A DNA stretch of 64,000 nt from an uncultured Eudoraea sp. (GCA_947258405.1 CAMYIE010000009.1:34149-98148); one strand, 5' to 3'; shown: positions 36,664-46,392, numbered from the stretch's first letter. The notes: generated by a model from the letters alone, not told the origin. Numbers and translations: made by a program.

Positions 36664-37424
36664 ATGACAAAGAATTAAAGGATTTTCTGGAGGCAAAGGT
36701 CTATCAATATCACCAGCCTGAATTTTTAAAAGACGATCCTGTTTCCATACCTCACCGCTTTAGCAAAAAGGAAGATATCGAGATCTGTGGTTTTCTGACC
36801 GCTACCATCGCCTGGGGAAACAGAAAAAGCATCATAAAAAGCGCTAATCGGCTAATGGAACTCATGGAGTGGGAACCTTATAGATATGTTATGGCATATC
36901 ACAAAGATCAGTCCGAAACCTTATCAGGTTTCGTGCATCGCACCTTTAATGATGAAGACTTAAATTACTTTTTCGGTGCACTTAAACATCTTTATACTGT
37001 CTACGGTGGACTCGAACCGATCTTTGCCCGGTATGAGTCGAAAAACAATCTTCAATCGGCCATTACGGCTTTTAAAGGTCACTTTTTTGAGCTGGATCAC
37101 CCCGGGAGGAGCACAAAACACATCTCAGATCCCGGCAAGGGATCGGCAGCAAAACGCATCAATATGTTCCTTAGGTGGATGATCAGAAAAAATTCCGGAG
37201 GAGTTGATTTTGGAATATGGAAAAGTCTGGATCCTAAACAACTCTCCTGCCCTTTAGATGTTCACTCAGGAAGGGTGGCCAGAAAACTGGGATTATTAGA
37301 ACGGAAACAGAACGATGCAAAAGCCGTAGTAGAGTTGGACAAAAAATTGCGTCAACTGGATCCTGAAGATCCGGTTAAATACGATTTTGCTTTGTTTGGC
37401 CTGGGGGTATTCGAAAAATTCTAA
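36660..37424 (+). CDS. TIGR02757 family protein, GTG start
   Basis: 254 residues matching TIGR02757, a Bacteroidetes-rich family of unknown function. Signatures: SIPHRFSKKEDIEICGFLTA, TIAWGNRKSII, then RLNMFLRWMIR-like RINMFLRWMIRKNSGGVDFG and CPLDVHSGRVARKLGLL. The predicted helical layout and final motif resemble HhH-GPD DNA glycosylases, but this link is inference. The start is GTG at 36660, overlapping the CPBP stop (GTGA); the ATG at 36664 is out of frame. Confidence 0.88.
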   Translation: MNDKELKDFLEAKVYQYHQPEFLKDDPVSIPHRFSKKEDIEICGFLTATIAWGNRKSIIKSANRLMELMEWEPYRYVMAYHKDQSETLSGFVHRTFNDEDLNYFFGALKHLYTVYGGLEPIFARYESKNNLQSAITAFKGHFFELDHPGRSTKHISDPGKGSAAKRINMFLRWMIRKNSGGVDFGIWKSLDPKQLSCPLDVHSGRVARKLGLLERKQNDAKAVVELDKKLRQLDPEDPVKYDFALFGLGVFEKF

Positions 37425-37653
37425 TGGGCTTTAATATTGAGGCATCTATGCTATTCTTAATAGCATTGTGATAATTGAAATATTATTTGAATAAATATGA
37501 AAATTCAACATTATTTTGTTTAAAATATTAAATTTTTAATAATTATTCTGCTAAATCATTAAAGTATTTAAAATATATTTTGTAACTTATTTCTGTCTTT
37601 TCAAACAACCTTTTACTGACTAATGATACTGAACGTCTTAATATTGCAGACGT
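37425..37653. other. AT-rich intergenic stretch with a stem-loop
   Basis: The 229-nt gap contains a perfect 8-bp stem, ATGCTATT-CTT-AATAGCAT (37448-37466), without a T-tract, possibly a processed 3' end for the upstream operon. The rest is very AT-rich and probably holds the promoter of the next gene, but no full TAnnTTTG match is seen. No ORF or RNA gene recognised. Confidence 0.35.
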
Positions 37654-38052
37654 ATGTATACGCGTTATTCCTTAGAGCAGAGAAAGGAATTCCTTGAGAT
37701 GAATATTTCGGGGGAGTATCAGTATTGGGATCTTATAAAATACCCTAAGATTATAAGAAATCAGTGTTTAAAGGTACATGTTTACAAAATTCTCGTAGAT
37801 CTTAGAGATATGGAAATCAGGCAGATGCCTGTCGTTGAACAATTCTTTATAGGGGAGCATATTGCCGAGGTATTCAAGGACCATATCAAAATTGCCATAG
37901 TTTGGAATGGGTTATATCATAGCAGATTCTTCCAATCGGTAGCCACCAACAGGGCGGCTCTTTTAAGGGTATTCAGATCTGAGAAAAATGCAGAGATCTG
38001 GTTGTTAAGAGACAAAGAAAACGAGCCCGTATTCGATAATTCGAATCATTAA
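37654..38052 (+). CDS. STAS/SpoIIAA-like domain protein
   Basis: 132 residues. The core (VYKILVDLRDMEIRQMPVVE, FFIGEHIAEVFKDHIKIAIV, FFQSVATNRAALLRVF) follows the pattern of SpoIIAA-like/STAS-SEC14 proteins, with a central VDLR strand, a G-E-x-IAE helix and an A-x-NR turn. No signal peptide. Stand-alone members in Bacteroidetes have no defined role; lipid or nucleotide binding is possible. Monocistronic. Confidence 0.65.
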   Translation: MYTRYSLEQRKEFLEMNISGEYQYWDLIKYPKIIRNQCLKVHVYKILVDLRDMEIRQMPVVEQFFIGEHIAEVFKDHIKIAIVWNGLYHSRFFQSVATNRAALLRVFRSEKNAEIWLLRDKENEPVFDNSNH

Positions 38053-38061
38053 TTATAGATT

Positions 38062-39201
38062 TCAATCCTTGGCAAGGCCTAAGCCACCCAAGTCGAGGGG
38101 CACTTTTTTTCCTCCTTTTGCCACCGACTGATAGATCGCTTCCACGATAATCATATCCCTTTTCCCCATTTCCCCCGGAGCCCTGTTCGTTCTATTTTCC
38201 AGAATATGCAGTGCAAAATCATCCATCTGAAGTTTTTGCTGACTTTCCTGTGGAAATTCAATTTTACCTTTAGAAGTGGTTCCACTGAGGGGTATATATG
38301 TACTCGCGGGATCCAATTCGAACCATCCTCCTGTACAAGAAGCACGGAGTCGATTCGCCCTTATATTATGCGATGTCATAATATTAGCAATTACTCCCCC
38401 TTCAAATTCAAATTGGGCAGTAATGGTCTCATCGGTATCCTTAAAATATTCAGGACGCGTACTGAATTCCTGGGCAGAAACCGATATCGGGTTCTTTCCT
38501 GTACTATAAATCGTGCTTTGGATCGCATAAACGCCCATATTCATTAGTGCACCACCACCGGACAAGGCTTTATTAAGCCGCCACTGGTCAGGGTTTCCGG
38601 TAGATCTGTATGCAGCTTCAGCCATTACATAAAGGGGATCCCCAAAGGTATGCTCTCTTACAAATCGTTTAATTTCACGTGTATAGGGTTCAGAGTGTAA
38701 GCGGTATCCAATTCCAAGGCGGACCCGTGCCTCCTGGCAGGCATTGATTATGGCATCGCATTCCGCTACGCTGATAGCCATGGGTTTTTCGCAAATAACA
38801 TGCTTCCCAGCCCTGGCAGCACGAATAGAGAAATCGGCATGCATAGAATTGGGCAATACCACATAAATAATGTCAATTTCACTATTGCTCGCAATAGAGT
38901 CGAAATTCTCATAATTATAGATGTTCTTCTCTGCCAGTCCGTACTGCGAAGCCCAGCGTTTTTCCTTTGCTGGGGTTCCGGTCACAATGCCCGCAAGATG
39001 GCAGTATTGGGTTTGTTCCAAGGCGGGTGCAAGCTGGTAGGTACTATAACTTCCCAAACCTACCAGGGCAACACCCAGCGACCTTTGCGCGTTCTTCTTG
39101 CTGTTCATTCCACAGGCCCAAGGCATACCCGAAGCAAGAGCAACACCTGCCATTCCACTCGATAATTGATTCGTAAAAGATCTTCTTGTTATTTTTTTCA
39201 T
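38062..39201 (-). CDS. Tat-exported Gfo/Idh/MocA family oxidoreductase
   Basis: 379 residues from the ATG at 39201, chosen over 39219 because the twin-arginine signal (KKITRRSFTNQLSSGMAGVA) then lies at the very N-terminus. Rossmann motif ALVGLGSYS, substrate-side EKPMAIS and the later GGALMNMGVYAI are family hallmarks. Folded NAD(P)-containing enzymes of this family are exported by Tat to act on sugars in the periplasm. Substrate unknown. It faces the S10 peptidase gene divergently. Confidence 0.88.
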   Translation of the reverse strand: MKKITRRSFTNQLSSGMAGVALASGMPWACGMNSKKNAQRSLGVALVGLGSYSTYQLAPALEQTQYCHLAGIVTGTPAKEKRWASQYGLAEKNIYNYENFDSIASNSEIDIIYVVLPNSMHADFSIRAARAGKHVICEKPMAISVAECDAIINACQEARVRLGIGYRLHSEPYTREIKRFVREHTFGDPLYVMAEAAYRSTGNPDQWRLNKALSGGGALMNMGVYAIQSTIYSTGKNPISVSAQEFSTRPEYFKDTDETITAQFEFEGGVIANIMTSHNIRANRLRASCTGGWFELDPASTYIPLSGTTSKGKIEFPQESQQKLQMDDFALHILENRTNRAPGEMGKRDMIIVEAIYQSVAKGGKKVPLDLGGLGLAKD

Positions 39202-39343
39202 TTCTCCCGACAAAATCAAACATTACATTAAAGATAACAAACAATCCGTTGTCAGCGTCTTCACTAATCCTGTGCTAAGTCTGAAATAAAATGTCCGGTT
39301 GATTTACAGAAATTCCTATTTTTAGGATTCAAACCAAAACCCT

Positions 39344-40840
39344 ATGAAGCCAAATTCTTTACGAATATTACTTTTGCTTTCCTGCTGCATGGCAATAGCT
39401 ACAACTGCTCAGGAGCGAAAACTGGTAATCGATACAGTTGTCCGAACTCAGCACAGTGTTACTGCAAATGGCGCCTCTTTCAATTATACTGCCCAAACAG
39501 GAACACAGCCCGTATGGGACGAGATGGGAAAACCGATTGCTTCACTTCATTATACCTACTACACAAGGAATGATATAAAAGATCGCGCCAACAGGCCATT
39601 ATTGATCTCGTTTAACGGAGGGCCGGGATCCGGATCGGTTTGGATGCATTTGGCTTATACCGGTCCAAGAGTTCTCAAAATAGATGATGAGGGCTATCCG
39701 GTACAGCCTTATGGGGTAAGGCAAAATCCGTATTCGGTTCTCGATGTTACCGATATAGTATATGTAAACCCGGCCAATACAGGATATTCCCGTACCATTC
39801 CTGAAAAAGGCGAAGAAGTAGATCGCAGCAAATTTTTCGGGATCAATGCAGATACCAAATACCTGGCCGAATGGCTCAATACATTTGTTACAAGGAATAA
39901 TCGTTGGCGTTCACCAAAGTATATCATCGGGGAAAGCTACGGTGGAACTCGAGTGATGGGTCTGTCTTTGGCCTTGCAGAATCAACAATGGATGTATCTC
40001 AACGGGGTGATTATGGTATCTCCTGCTGATTACAAGGTAATACGTGTAGGTGGCCCGGTGAGCAGCGCAATGAACCTGCCATATTATACCGCGGCGGCCT
40101 GGCATCAGAAAGCGCTACCACAAGCACTGCAGTCGAAGGACCTTTTGGAAATACTGCCCGAAGCTGAGGATTATACCATTAATAGCCTCATCCCGGCTAT
40201 TGCCAAAGGTGGGTTTATCGGCGAAACGGAAAAGCAGGCAGTGGCCGAAAAAATGGCTTATTATTCAGGTCTTAGCACTAAAGATATACTGGACCATAAC
40301 CTGGTGGTGCCAACCTCTTTCTTCTGGAAAGCATTGTTGCGCGATAAAGGCGGTTATACCGTTGGGCGTCTCGATAGTCGCTATCTGGGGATCGATAAGC
40401 AACTTGCGGGTGATGAACCAGATTACAACTCGGAAATCACCTCGTGGCTCCACAGCTTTACTCCGGCGATAAACTACTATTTGCAGGAAGAATTAAAATT
40501 CAAAACAGATGTCAAGTACAATATGTTTGGCCCGGTTCGTCCCTGGGACAATAAGGACGACAATACCAGAGACAACCTCAGGCAAGCTATGGCGCAGAAT
40601 CCCTACCTCAACGTTTTGATACAAAGTGGTTATTACGATGGCGCCACCACTTATTTTAACGCGAAATACACCATGTGGCAAATCGATCCAAGCGGTCGGA
40701 TGAAGGATCGATTTGAATTTAAAGGTTATCGCAGCGGACACATGATGTACCTCCGCAGGGAAGATTTAAAGAAAGCCAATGATGATATCCGTAGTTTTAT
40801 TCAAAGAACACTTCCGGATGGCAAAAGTGCCAAATATTAG
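39344..40840 (+). CDS. Secreted S10-family serine carboxypeptidase
   Basis: 498 residues with a signal peptide (LLLLSCCMAIATTAQE). The oxyanion motif FNGGPGSGS, the catalytic Ser198 (GESYGGTR), Asp432 (YYDGATTY) and His466 (YRSGHMMYL) form a complete S10 triad. It removes C-terminal residues from peptides in the periplasm or outside the cell. Monocistronic. It fits with the other secreted peptidases of the window (S9A) as nutrient scavengers. Confidence 0.92.
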   Translation: MKPNSLRILLLLSCCMAIATTAQERKLVIDTVVRTQHSVTANGASFNYTAQTGTQPVWDEMGKPIASLHYTYYTRNDIKDRANRPLLISFNGGPGSGSVWMHLAYTGPRVLKIDDEGYPVQPYGVRQNPYSVLDVTDIVYVNPANTGYSRTIPEKGEEVDRSKFFGINADTKYLAEWLNTFVTRNNRWRSPKYIIGESYGGTRVMGLSLALQNQQWMYLNGVIMVSPADYKVIRVGGPVSSAMNLPYYTAAAWHQKALPQALQSKDLLEILPEAEDYTINSLIPAIAKGGFIGETEKQAVAEKMAYYSGLSTKDILDHNLVVPTSFFWKALLRDKGGYTVGRLDSRYLGIDKQLAGDEPDYNSEITSWLHSFTPAINYYLQEELKFKTDVKYNMFGPVRPWDNKDDNTRDNLRQAMAQNPYLNVLIQSGYYDGATTYFNAKYTMWQIDPSGRMKDRFEFKGYRSGHMMYLRREDLKKANDDIRSFIQRTLPDGKSAKY

Positions 40841-40987
40841 CAATCCCGATATAGAATGCTGATATTCAGTATACTGTATAGTATAACTAATGGCTAACTT
40901 ACCTGCGTATTTCCTCCACAGTTCATAATAATATGCCCGGGAGATCGTTAAAGGGTTAGATATAATCTTACTATAACCCTATCCGTT

Positions 40988-41839
40988 ATGATAAACAACA
41001 AAATTTACGGCATTTTAGCCGCTTTTCTATTGGTATTCTTTATCTCCTGTGAGAGCTCGGACGATCCCGGTTCCGATAACACGGCGATAGCAATACCATC
41101 ATTTGAAACCATGGCGTACGACTTTGAGAGTTTTACAGCCGACCCGGGTTCTGCTCAGGGCATTAGTCAAAAAGCCGCCCCAAATGGCAATTGGGTCTTT
41201 TCCAGACTTGTTGTCGGAGTTTGGAACTCCGCATTATTCACAACACTTGCAGTTCCGGTTGCGTCTTTTCATGCCGCTATAAATCACGACCCTGAAGTTA
41301 TCGGTGATCTTAAATGGCAATGGTCTTATTCCGTTGATGGCTTTACCAGTGAATATACAGCAAGGCTTACAGGTGAGATTTCAGGAGAGGAAGTCCTCTG
41401 GGAAATGTACATCACCAAAGAAGGTATTGAAGGTTTTGATGAATTTCTTTGGTTTACAGGAGTTTCTGCCCTTGATGGAAACTCAGGCCACTGGTTGCTG
41501 AACGAAGGTCCTGAACATCCAGATCCGATCCTCCGCATCGATTGGGAGCGGGAAGGAGAGGATATCGGAAGTATTCGATACACCTGGGTAAGAGAACTGG
41601 ATGCCAATGAAAATGATGATCTGTTTAAAGACAGCTACTTGGAATATGGTTTACAGGAAGGTGATTACGATGCATATTTCGATGCGTATACTTATGATGA
41701 AAGCACTGAGGCCTTCGTCAGTATCCGGATAGAATGGAACAGAGCCGATTATTTTGGTCGAGTGCGGGCCCCTAGATATTTTGAGGATGAACTGTGGCAT
41801 TGCTGGGATGGCATGGGAGATGATGTTGCCTGTGAATAA
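40988..41839 (+). CDS. Putative lipoprotein, unknown function
   Basis: 283 residues with lipobox FFIS-C21 followed by an acidic SSDDPGSDN linker, typical for surface-exposed Bacteroidetes lipoproteins. The body is rich in Trp, Asp, Glu and aromatic residues in beta-strand periodicity (LKWQWSYSVDGFTSEYTARL, YDAYFDAYTYDESTEAFVSI) and ends HCWDGMGDDVACE. No named domain recognised. A strong terminator follows 27 nt after the stop. Confidence 0.68.
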   Translation: MINNKIYGILAAFLLVFFISCESSDDPGSDNTAIAIPSFETMAYDFESFTADPGSAQGISQKAAPNGNWVFSRLVVGVWNSALFTTLAVPVASFHAAINHDPEVIGDLKWQWSYSVDGFTSEYTARLTGEISGEEVLWEMYITKEGIEGFDEFLWFTGVSALDGNSGHWLLNEGPEHPDPILRIDWEREGEDIGSIRYTWVRELDANENDDLFKDSYLEYGLQEGDYDAYFDAYTYDESTEAFVSIRIEWNRADYFGRVRAPRYFEDELWHCWDGMGDDVACE

Positions 41840-41866
41840 TCAGGATAAATTAAATTAAAAAGCGAG

Positions 41867-41893
41867 CCCTGCAGTATTACTGCAGGGTTTTTT
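41867..41893 (+). terminator. Rho-independent terminator
   Basis: Stem CCCTGCAGT / ACTGCAGGG (9 bp, loop ATT), followed by six T. It ends the lipoprotein transcript and insulates the SGNH gene. Confidence 0.9.
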
Positions 41894-41965
41894 AATACCC
41901 TCTATAGAATACTAGAGCAGAACATTCACATTTTGTATCTTACCAGGCATAAATCCAACTGGCTC

Positions 41966-42655
41966 ATGACTCATCGTCACCTTGCCCTAATAATATTGAT
42001 TGTGAGTATCCTAAACAGTTCTGAAATACAGGCCCAGGATTGGGCTGCCCTGGACCATTTTGCCCAGGCTAATAAAGCGCTGAGTCCTGCTGATAAGGAT
42101 GAAAACCGGGTAGTTTTCATGGGCAATTCTATAACCATTGGCTGGCTGGAGCATTATCCAGAATTTTTTGAAAACAAACCATATATAAACCGTGGCATTG
42201 GTGGTCAAACCACCCCACAGATGTTGATACGTTTTCGTCAGGATGTCGTGGCCTTAAATCCTAAAATAGTGGTGCTTTTGGCAGGCACCAATGATATTGC
42301 GGGAAATACCGGGCCGTCGACCCTAGAAATGATCATGGATAATATTAAATGCATGGTGGAGATAGCCATGTCGAACAACATTAAAGTTGTTTTGGCTTCA
42401 GTGCTTCCCGCTGCCGACTTTCCCTGGAATCCAAGTTGCGACCCCCATCTTAAAATACCAAGACTCAATAGAATGCTAAAAGATTACTCGGTAAAACAAA
42501 ATTTAGTATACCTGGATTATTTCTCGGCTATGAAAGACGACAAGAATGGGATGAAAAAAGAGTTGGCGTATGACGGTGTTCATCCAAATGTAAAGGGATA
42601 CCAAACAATGGCACCTTTAACCGAGGTAGCTATTAAGAAGGTTTTACAGCCTTAA
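41966..42655 (+). CDS. Secreted SGNH/GDSL hydrolase
   Basis: 229 residues from the ATG at 41966; the longer frame starts at a TTG (41933) just after the terminator. Signal MTHRHLALIILIVSILNSSE, then the four SGNH blocks: Ser55 in FMGNSIT, Gly80 in GIGGQTT, Asn109 in LAGTND, and Asp203/His206 in YDGVHPN. It cleaves esters, for example acetyl groups on polysaccharides. The Gfo/Idh/MocA gene starts 12 nt downstream, so both probably work on carbohydrates in the periplasm. Confidence 0.9.
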   Translation: MTHRHLALIILIVSILNSSEIQAQDWAALDHFAQANKALSPADKDENRVVFMGNSITIGWLEHYPEFFENKPYINRGIGGQTTPQMLIRFRQDVVALNPKIVVLLAGTNDIAGNTGPSTLEMIMDNIKCMVEIAMSNNIKVVLASVLPAADFPWNPSCDPHLKIPRLNRMLKDYSVKQNLVYLDYFSAMKDDKNGMKKELAYDGVHPNVKGYQTMAPLTEVAIKKVLQP

Positions 42656-42667
42656 GACAAATAGTAT

Positions 42668-43846
42668 ATGACCGGGAAAATCGTTTTTTTATTTGTTCTA
42701 TTATCTTTCCAAATGAGCATCGCACATGATAACCAGCTCTTAAAAAGTCTGAAAAAGGATACGGAATTTCAACCAGGTGACAATGAAAAGGATTCACCAC
42801 TTCGGATCGGTGTTATCGGGTTGGTACATACCCATGTGCACTGGATTCTGGGCAGAGAAGAACAGGGTGATATCGAGATCGTTGGTATTGTAGAACCCAA
42901 CAGGACACTGGCTGAGGAGTACTCCCTAAGACATGGGTATTCTATGGATATTGTTTTTGATACCATGGAAGAGATGGTGGCCAAAACCCGGCCTCAGGCG
43001 GTAACCGCCTTTAATACTATTTACGGGCATCTCGAAGTGGTGCAGTATTGTGCGCCCCGTGGTATTCATGTGATGGTTGAAAAACCTCTGGCGGTAAGCT
43101 GGGAACATGCCGAGCAAATGATAAAGCTGGCAAACGAGCACAAGATCCATTTGCTCACCAATTATGAAACCTCATGGTATGGGAGTAATTATGAAGCCTA
43201 CAGGCGAATTTACGAGGAAAAGGCAATTGGAGATATACGTAAAATTGTTTTCCATACCGGTCATCCCGGACCGGTTGAGATTGGATGTAATCCTGAGTTC
43301 CTGGAGTGGTTAACCGATCCAAAGTTAAATGGTGGAGGTGCTCTTACAGATTTTGGTTGTTATGGCGCAAATATTAGTACATGGTTGATGAAAGGTGTGG
43401 TGCCACTAACTGTTTCGTGTACGGTTCAACAACTTAAACCCCTGCTTTATCCGAAAGTGGAAGACGAGGCAACCATTATCCTCACCTACCCTAAGGCGCA
43501 GGTCATTATCCAGGCGTCATGGAATTGGCCTCATAATGTAAAAGACATGGAGGTTTATGGAAATAAAGGCTTTATAATCTGTAAAAATGGTACTGATATG
43601 ATTCAGTTCAACGGCAAGACACAAGAACAACACGCTTTTGAAGCACCCGGATTGCCAAGTGGCCTGCACGATCCTTTTGCGCTGCTTCATCAGGTGGTAT
43701 TAAAAGGGCATCAATTGCCAGAATATGATCTCTCAGGATGGCAGAACAATAAAATCGTGATGCAAATTTTACACGCCGCCAGGCACTCTGCCGAAACAGG
43801 TGAAACAATAATCTGGAATGATTTCTTTAAAGATGAATCCCCCTAA
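42668..43846 (+). CDS. Exported Gfo/Idh/MocA-like oxidoreductase with Sec-type signal
   Basis: 392 residues. The N-terminus (MTGKIVFLFVLLSFQMSIAH) is a Sec-type signal without twin arginines. The Rossmann motif is degenerate: IGVIGLVHTHVHW has no GxGxxG. VEKPLAV and the GGGALTDFGCYG motif are conserved. The family oxidises or reduces sugars, but the cofactor site is unusual here. It is in an operon with the SGNH hydrolase (12 nt gap). Sugar/ester degradation in the periplasm is inferred. Confidence 0.85.
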   Translation: MTGKIVFLFVLLSFQMSIAHDNQLLKSLKKDTEFQPGDNEKDSPLRIGVIGLVHTHVHWILGREEQGDIEIVGIVEPNRTLAEEYSLRHGYSMDIVFDTMEEMVAKTRPQAVTAFNTIYGHLEVVQYCAPRGIHVMVEKPLAVSWEHAEQMIKLANEHKIHLLTNYETSWYGSNYEAYRRIYEEKAIGDIRKIVFHTGHPGPVEIGCNPEFLEWLTDPKLNGGGALTDFGCYGANISTWLMKGVVPLTVSCTVQQLKPLLYPKVEDEATIILTYPKAQVIIQASWNWPHNVKDMEVYGNKGFIICKNGTDMIQFNGKTQEQHAFEAPGLPSGLHDPFALLHQVVLKGHQLPEYDLSGWQNNKIVMQILHAARHSAETGETIIWNDFFKDESP

Positions 43847-43861
43847 TGATATTTTTTATAA

Positions 43862-45280
43862 ATGGGCACTGATCGAATGCTTCTAAAAAATTCAACCTAT
43901 TACTTTTTGCCTGGCGGCACTTATTGCTCAGACAATCCGGAAAACCAGAAAGGAAATGATTTCTTTGTGCGATATACACAAAGGGTTAATTTAAGAAAAA
44001 GTGGCTTCGCCGGCAGGGTTTATTCTGTTCTAAGCTGGACCACATACATGATTTTATTGATTGGTGGTAATGCCTATTCCCAGGGGCCTGGAAACACAAA
44101 TCCTTTCCATTTATCAGCCGAGATCAACATTGGCAAGACCCAGGAAGCGAATACCGGTTTTCCGGAAACCAAGTTGCAAAAAAGTGCCTTTATAAGTATA
44201 GGGTGGCGACAACAGAAAAAAGATCGGGAATGGGCCAAAAGATTGAGAAATCCCAGAACCGGACTTACGTTCGGCTATACCGATTTTGGAAATAGTGAGA
44301 GCATCGGTTATGCTATAAGCCTCCTCCCCTATCTTGAGTTGTATCCATTTTCCAAAGACGCTCAACGCTGGCGATTAAAAACATCTCTTGGTATTTCTTA
44401 TCTGAGCAAGGAATTCGATTCTATATCCAATCCATTTAACCGGGCGGTTAGCACGGACTACAAATGGGCTTTTAGGACATTACTGTACTATGATCTTTCT
44501 AAACGTAAAAAGACCAGCTGGAGGATAGGCCTGGGCTATACTCACAATTCAAATGGTCATACCCGGTTGCCCAATCAGGGCCTGAACTCCCTTGTGGCCA
44601 GTATAGAAGCAGAATTTATGAGCACCAAAGCCCTTCAGGAGTTTCAACCTTATATAAAAGATACGGCTGCAGTGAAAACCAAAGAACGGTACCTAACCAT
44701 CAGGACGGGGATCGGCCAGAATGTTCTCTCTGAGTTCTATAACGACAAAAAGGAAGTGTACTCTTTCGCCTTCTCAACCGGTAAAATCATCAATTCAACT
44801 TTTAAACTGGGTATCGGTTTCTTTTATAGATTTTACGAACATTATTATGATTATATAGACCAGGGTGAAGAACTGGTGGAAGAATTCTATCCTTATTTTG
44901 CCGACAATCCATTTGTTTATGCCTCCAATTTTGGGGTGATGGCCGAAGGGGAATTACTTTTAGGTCATGTTGGCGCTGAGTTCGGTATAGGGCTCAACAT
45001 ATACAAGCCTGCTTATAAGATCGACTGGCAACTGAACGAAGGAGATATTATTTTCAGTGAAGGCGAACTGGTCAGGACACTCGGAGAACTCGATTCTTAT
45101 TATGAGATCAAACGATCCATTCCAACAAGGCTTGGCCTGAGGTGGTATTTTATAAGCACACGTAAATCGCCCACTCACAATGTTTTTATAGGTGCCCATC
45201 TCAGCGCAAATTTTGGTCAGGCCGACTTTACAGAACTAAGCCTGGGATATGAATATCGTTTCAGAGGAAAGAAAAAATAG
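43862..45280 (+). CDS. PagL-like outer-membrane acyloxyacyl hydrolase
   Basis: Frame of 472 residues. The region from ~75 onward is an outer-membrane barrel with a PagL-type His-x-Ser pair, His228 and Ser230, in YTHNSNGHTRLPNQGLNS. PagL-like enzymes remove a 3-O acyl chain from lipid A. The start is unsure: the only obvious hydrophobic signal lies at ~55-72 (SVLSWTTYMILLIGG), and the 50 residues before it look non-coding. The true start may be near 43985, although no ATG is available there. Follows the oxidoreductase after 15 nt. Confidence 0.75.
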   Translation: MGTDRMLLKNSTYYFLPGGTYCSDNPENQKGNDFFVRYTQRVNLRKSGFAGRVYSVLSWTTYMILLIGGNAYSQGPGNTNPFHLSAEINIGKTQEANTGFPETKLQKSAFISIGWRQQKKDREWAKRLRNPRTGLTFGYTDFGNSESIGYAISLLPYLELYPFSKDAQRWRLKTSLGISYLSKEFDSISNPFNRAVSTDYKWAFRTLLYYDLSKRKKTSWRIGLGYTHNSNGHTRLPNQGLNSLVASIEAEFMSTKALQEFQPYIKDTAAVKTKERYLTIRTGIGQNVLSEFYNDKKEVYSFAFSTGKIINSTFKLGIGFFYRFYEHYYDYIDQGEELVEEFYPYFADNPFVYASNFGVMAEGELLLGHVGAEFGIGLNIYKPAYKIDWQLNEGDIIFSEGELVRTLGELDSYYEIKRSIPTRLGLRWYFISTRKSPTHNVFIGAHLSANFGQADFTELSLGYEYRFRGKKK

Positions 45281-45304
45281 ATCGATAATTACCATCTGAC
45301 CCCA

Positions 45305-46309
45305 ATGAGTTTAGATAAGATCAGCATCCTGATGCCATTTAAAAATACCGCGGAATTCCTTCCGGAATGCCTAGACTCAGTCCTTGAACAGAATTATATT
45401 AACTGGGAACTCCTGGCGGTTGATGATCACAGTTCAGATCAAAGCAGAGCCATATTGACTAGTTATGCAAAAGAGGATGAAAGAGTAACAGTGGTTGACA
45501 ATGATGGCAGTGGAATTATTCCCGCCTTACGTACTGCTTATGCCATCAGCAATGGAAACCTGATCACGAGAATGGATTCTGATGACCTGATGGCAAAAAC
45601 AAAGCTGGAACGCATGGCCAATAAGCTTGTTATGGCCAGACCAGGACATGTTGCCCTCGGACAAGTGAAGTATTTCTCCAGTACAGGGATCAGTGATGGA
45701 TACGCACGGTATGAAAAATGGATCAATGACCTCACTGCAAATGGCAATAATTACAATGAGATCTACAAAGAATGTGTCATCCCCTCACCTTGCTGGATGG
45801 TATATCGCCAGGACCTTGATGCTGTTGGAGCATTTACCCCAAACCGCTATCCCGAGGATTATGATCTAACATTTAGGTTTTATCAATACCGCTTACGATG
45901 CATCCCCTGCAGTCAGGTATTGCACATGTGGCGCGATTACCCGACAAGAACTTCACGAACCAGTAAACATTATGCCCAAAACTACTTTCTTGATATCAAG
46001 GTCCATTATTTTCTAAAACTGGACAGAAATCTTCACAGACCCCTGGTGATATGGGGTGCCGGGGCCAAGGGTAAGACCATAGCCCAACTATTACTAAAAA
46101 ATAATGTGGAGTTCCACTGGTTATGCGATAACCCAAAAAAGATCGGCAAGAAGATTTATGGTTGCGAACTGCTCCCTTTTACTTTTATGGAAACACTAAA
46201 AAATCCACAGAGCATTATCAGTGTAGCCAATACCGAGGCTCAAAAAGATATCAGGCATTATTTAAAAGGCCTTGGACTGGATTCTGCAGATTTCTTCTTC
46301 TTTTGCTAA
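45305..46309 (+). CDS. Two-domain family 2 glycosyltransferase
   Basis: 334 residues. Residues ~5-230 are a GT-A domain: SILMPFKNTAEFLPECLDSV, AVDDHSSDQS, the DxD-type TRMDSDDLM, and PEDYDLTFRFY. Residues ~245-334 form an added Rossmann-like domain (LVIWGAGAKGKTIAQLLLKN, then a LCDNPKKIGKKIYG strand), resembling nucleotide-binding modules in sugar-acyltransferase/PglD-like proteins. It probably adds a sugar to a surface polymer. Starts 24 nt after the PagL-like gene. Confidence 0.85.
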   Translation: MSLDKISILMPFKNTAEFLPECLDSVLEQNYINWELLAVDDHSSDQSRAILTSYAKEDERVTVVDNDGSGIIPALRTAYAISNGNLITRMDSDDLMAKTKLERMANKLVMARPGHVALGQVKYFSSTGISDGYARYEKWINDLTANGNNYNEIYKECVIPSPCWMVYRQDLDAVGAFTPNRYPEDYDLTFRFYQYRLRCIPCSQVLHMWRDYPTRTSRTSKHYAQNYFLDIKVHYFLKLDRNLHRPLVIWGAGAKGKTIAQLLLKNNVEFHWLCDNPKKIGKKIYGCELLPFTFMETLKNPQSIISVANTEAQKDIRHYLKGLGLDSADFFFFC

Positions 46310-46392
46310 TACACTGTTCTAGTTCGGGAACCCTTAGACATTTAACTTTTAATTATCAGGATTAGACCTTCTAAGTTCGCCTTCTAAATTAT

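Noticed and set aside
38030-38060. TTCGAATC sequence resembling a tRNA T-loop
   Set aside because: No acceptor stem, anticodon arm or D-loop around it; it is the end of the STAS-like gene. No tRNA found in the window.
40870-40885. Hairpin TATACT-GTAT-AGTATA after the S10 peptidase gene
   Set aside because: AT-only stem without a T-tract; weak as a terminator and likely chance.
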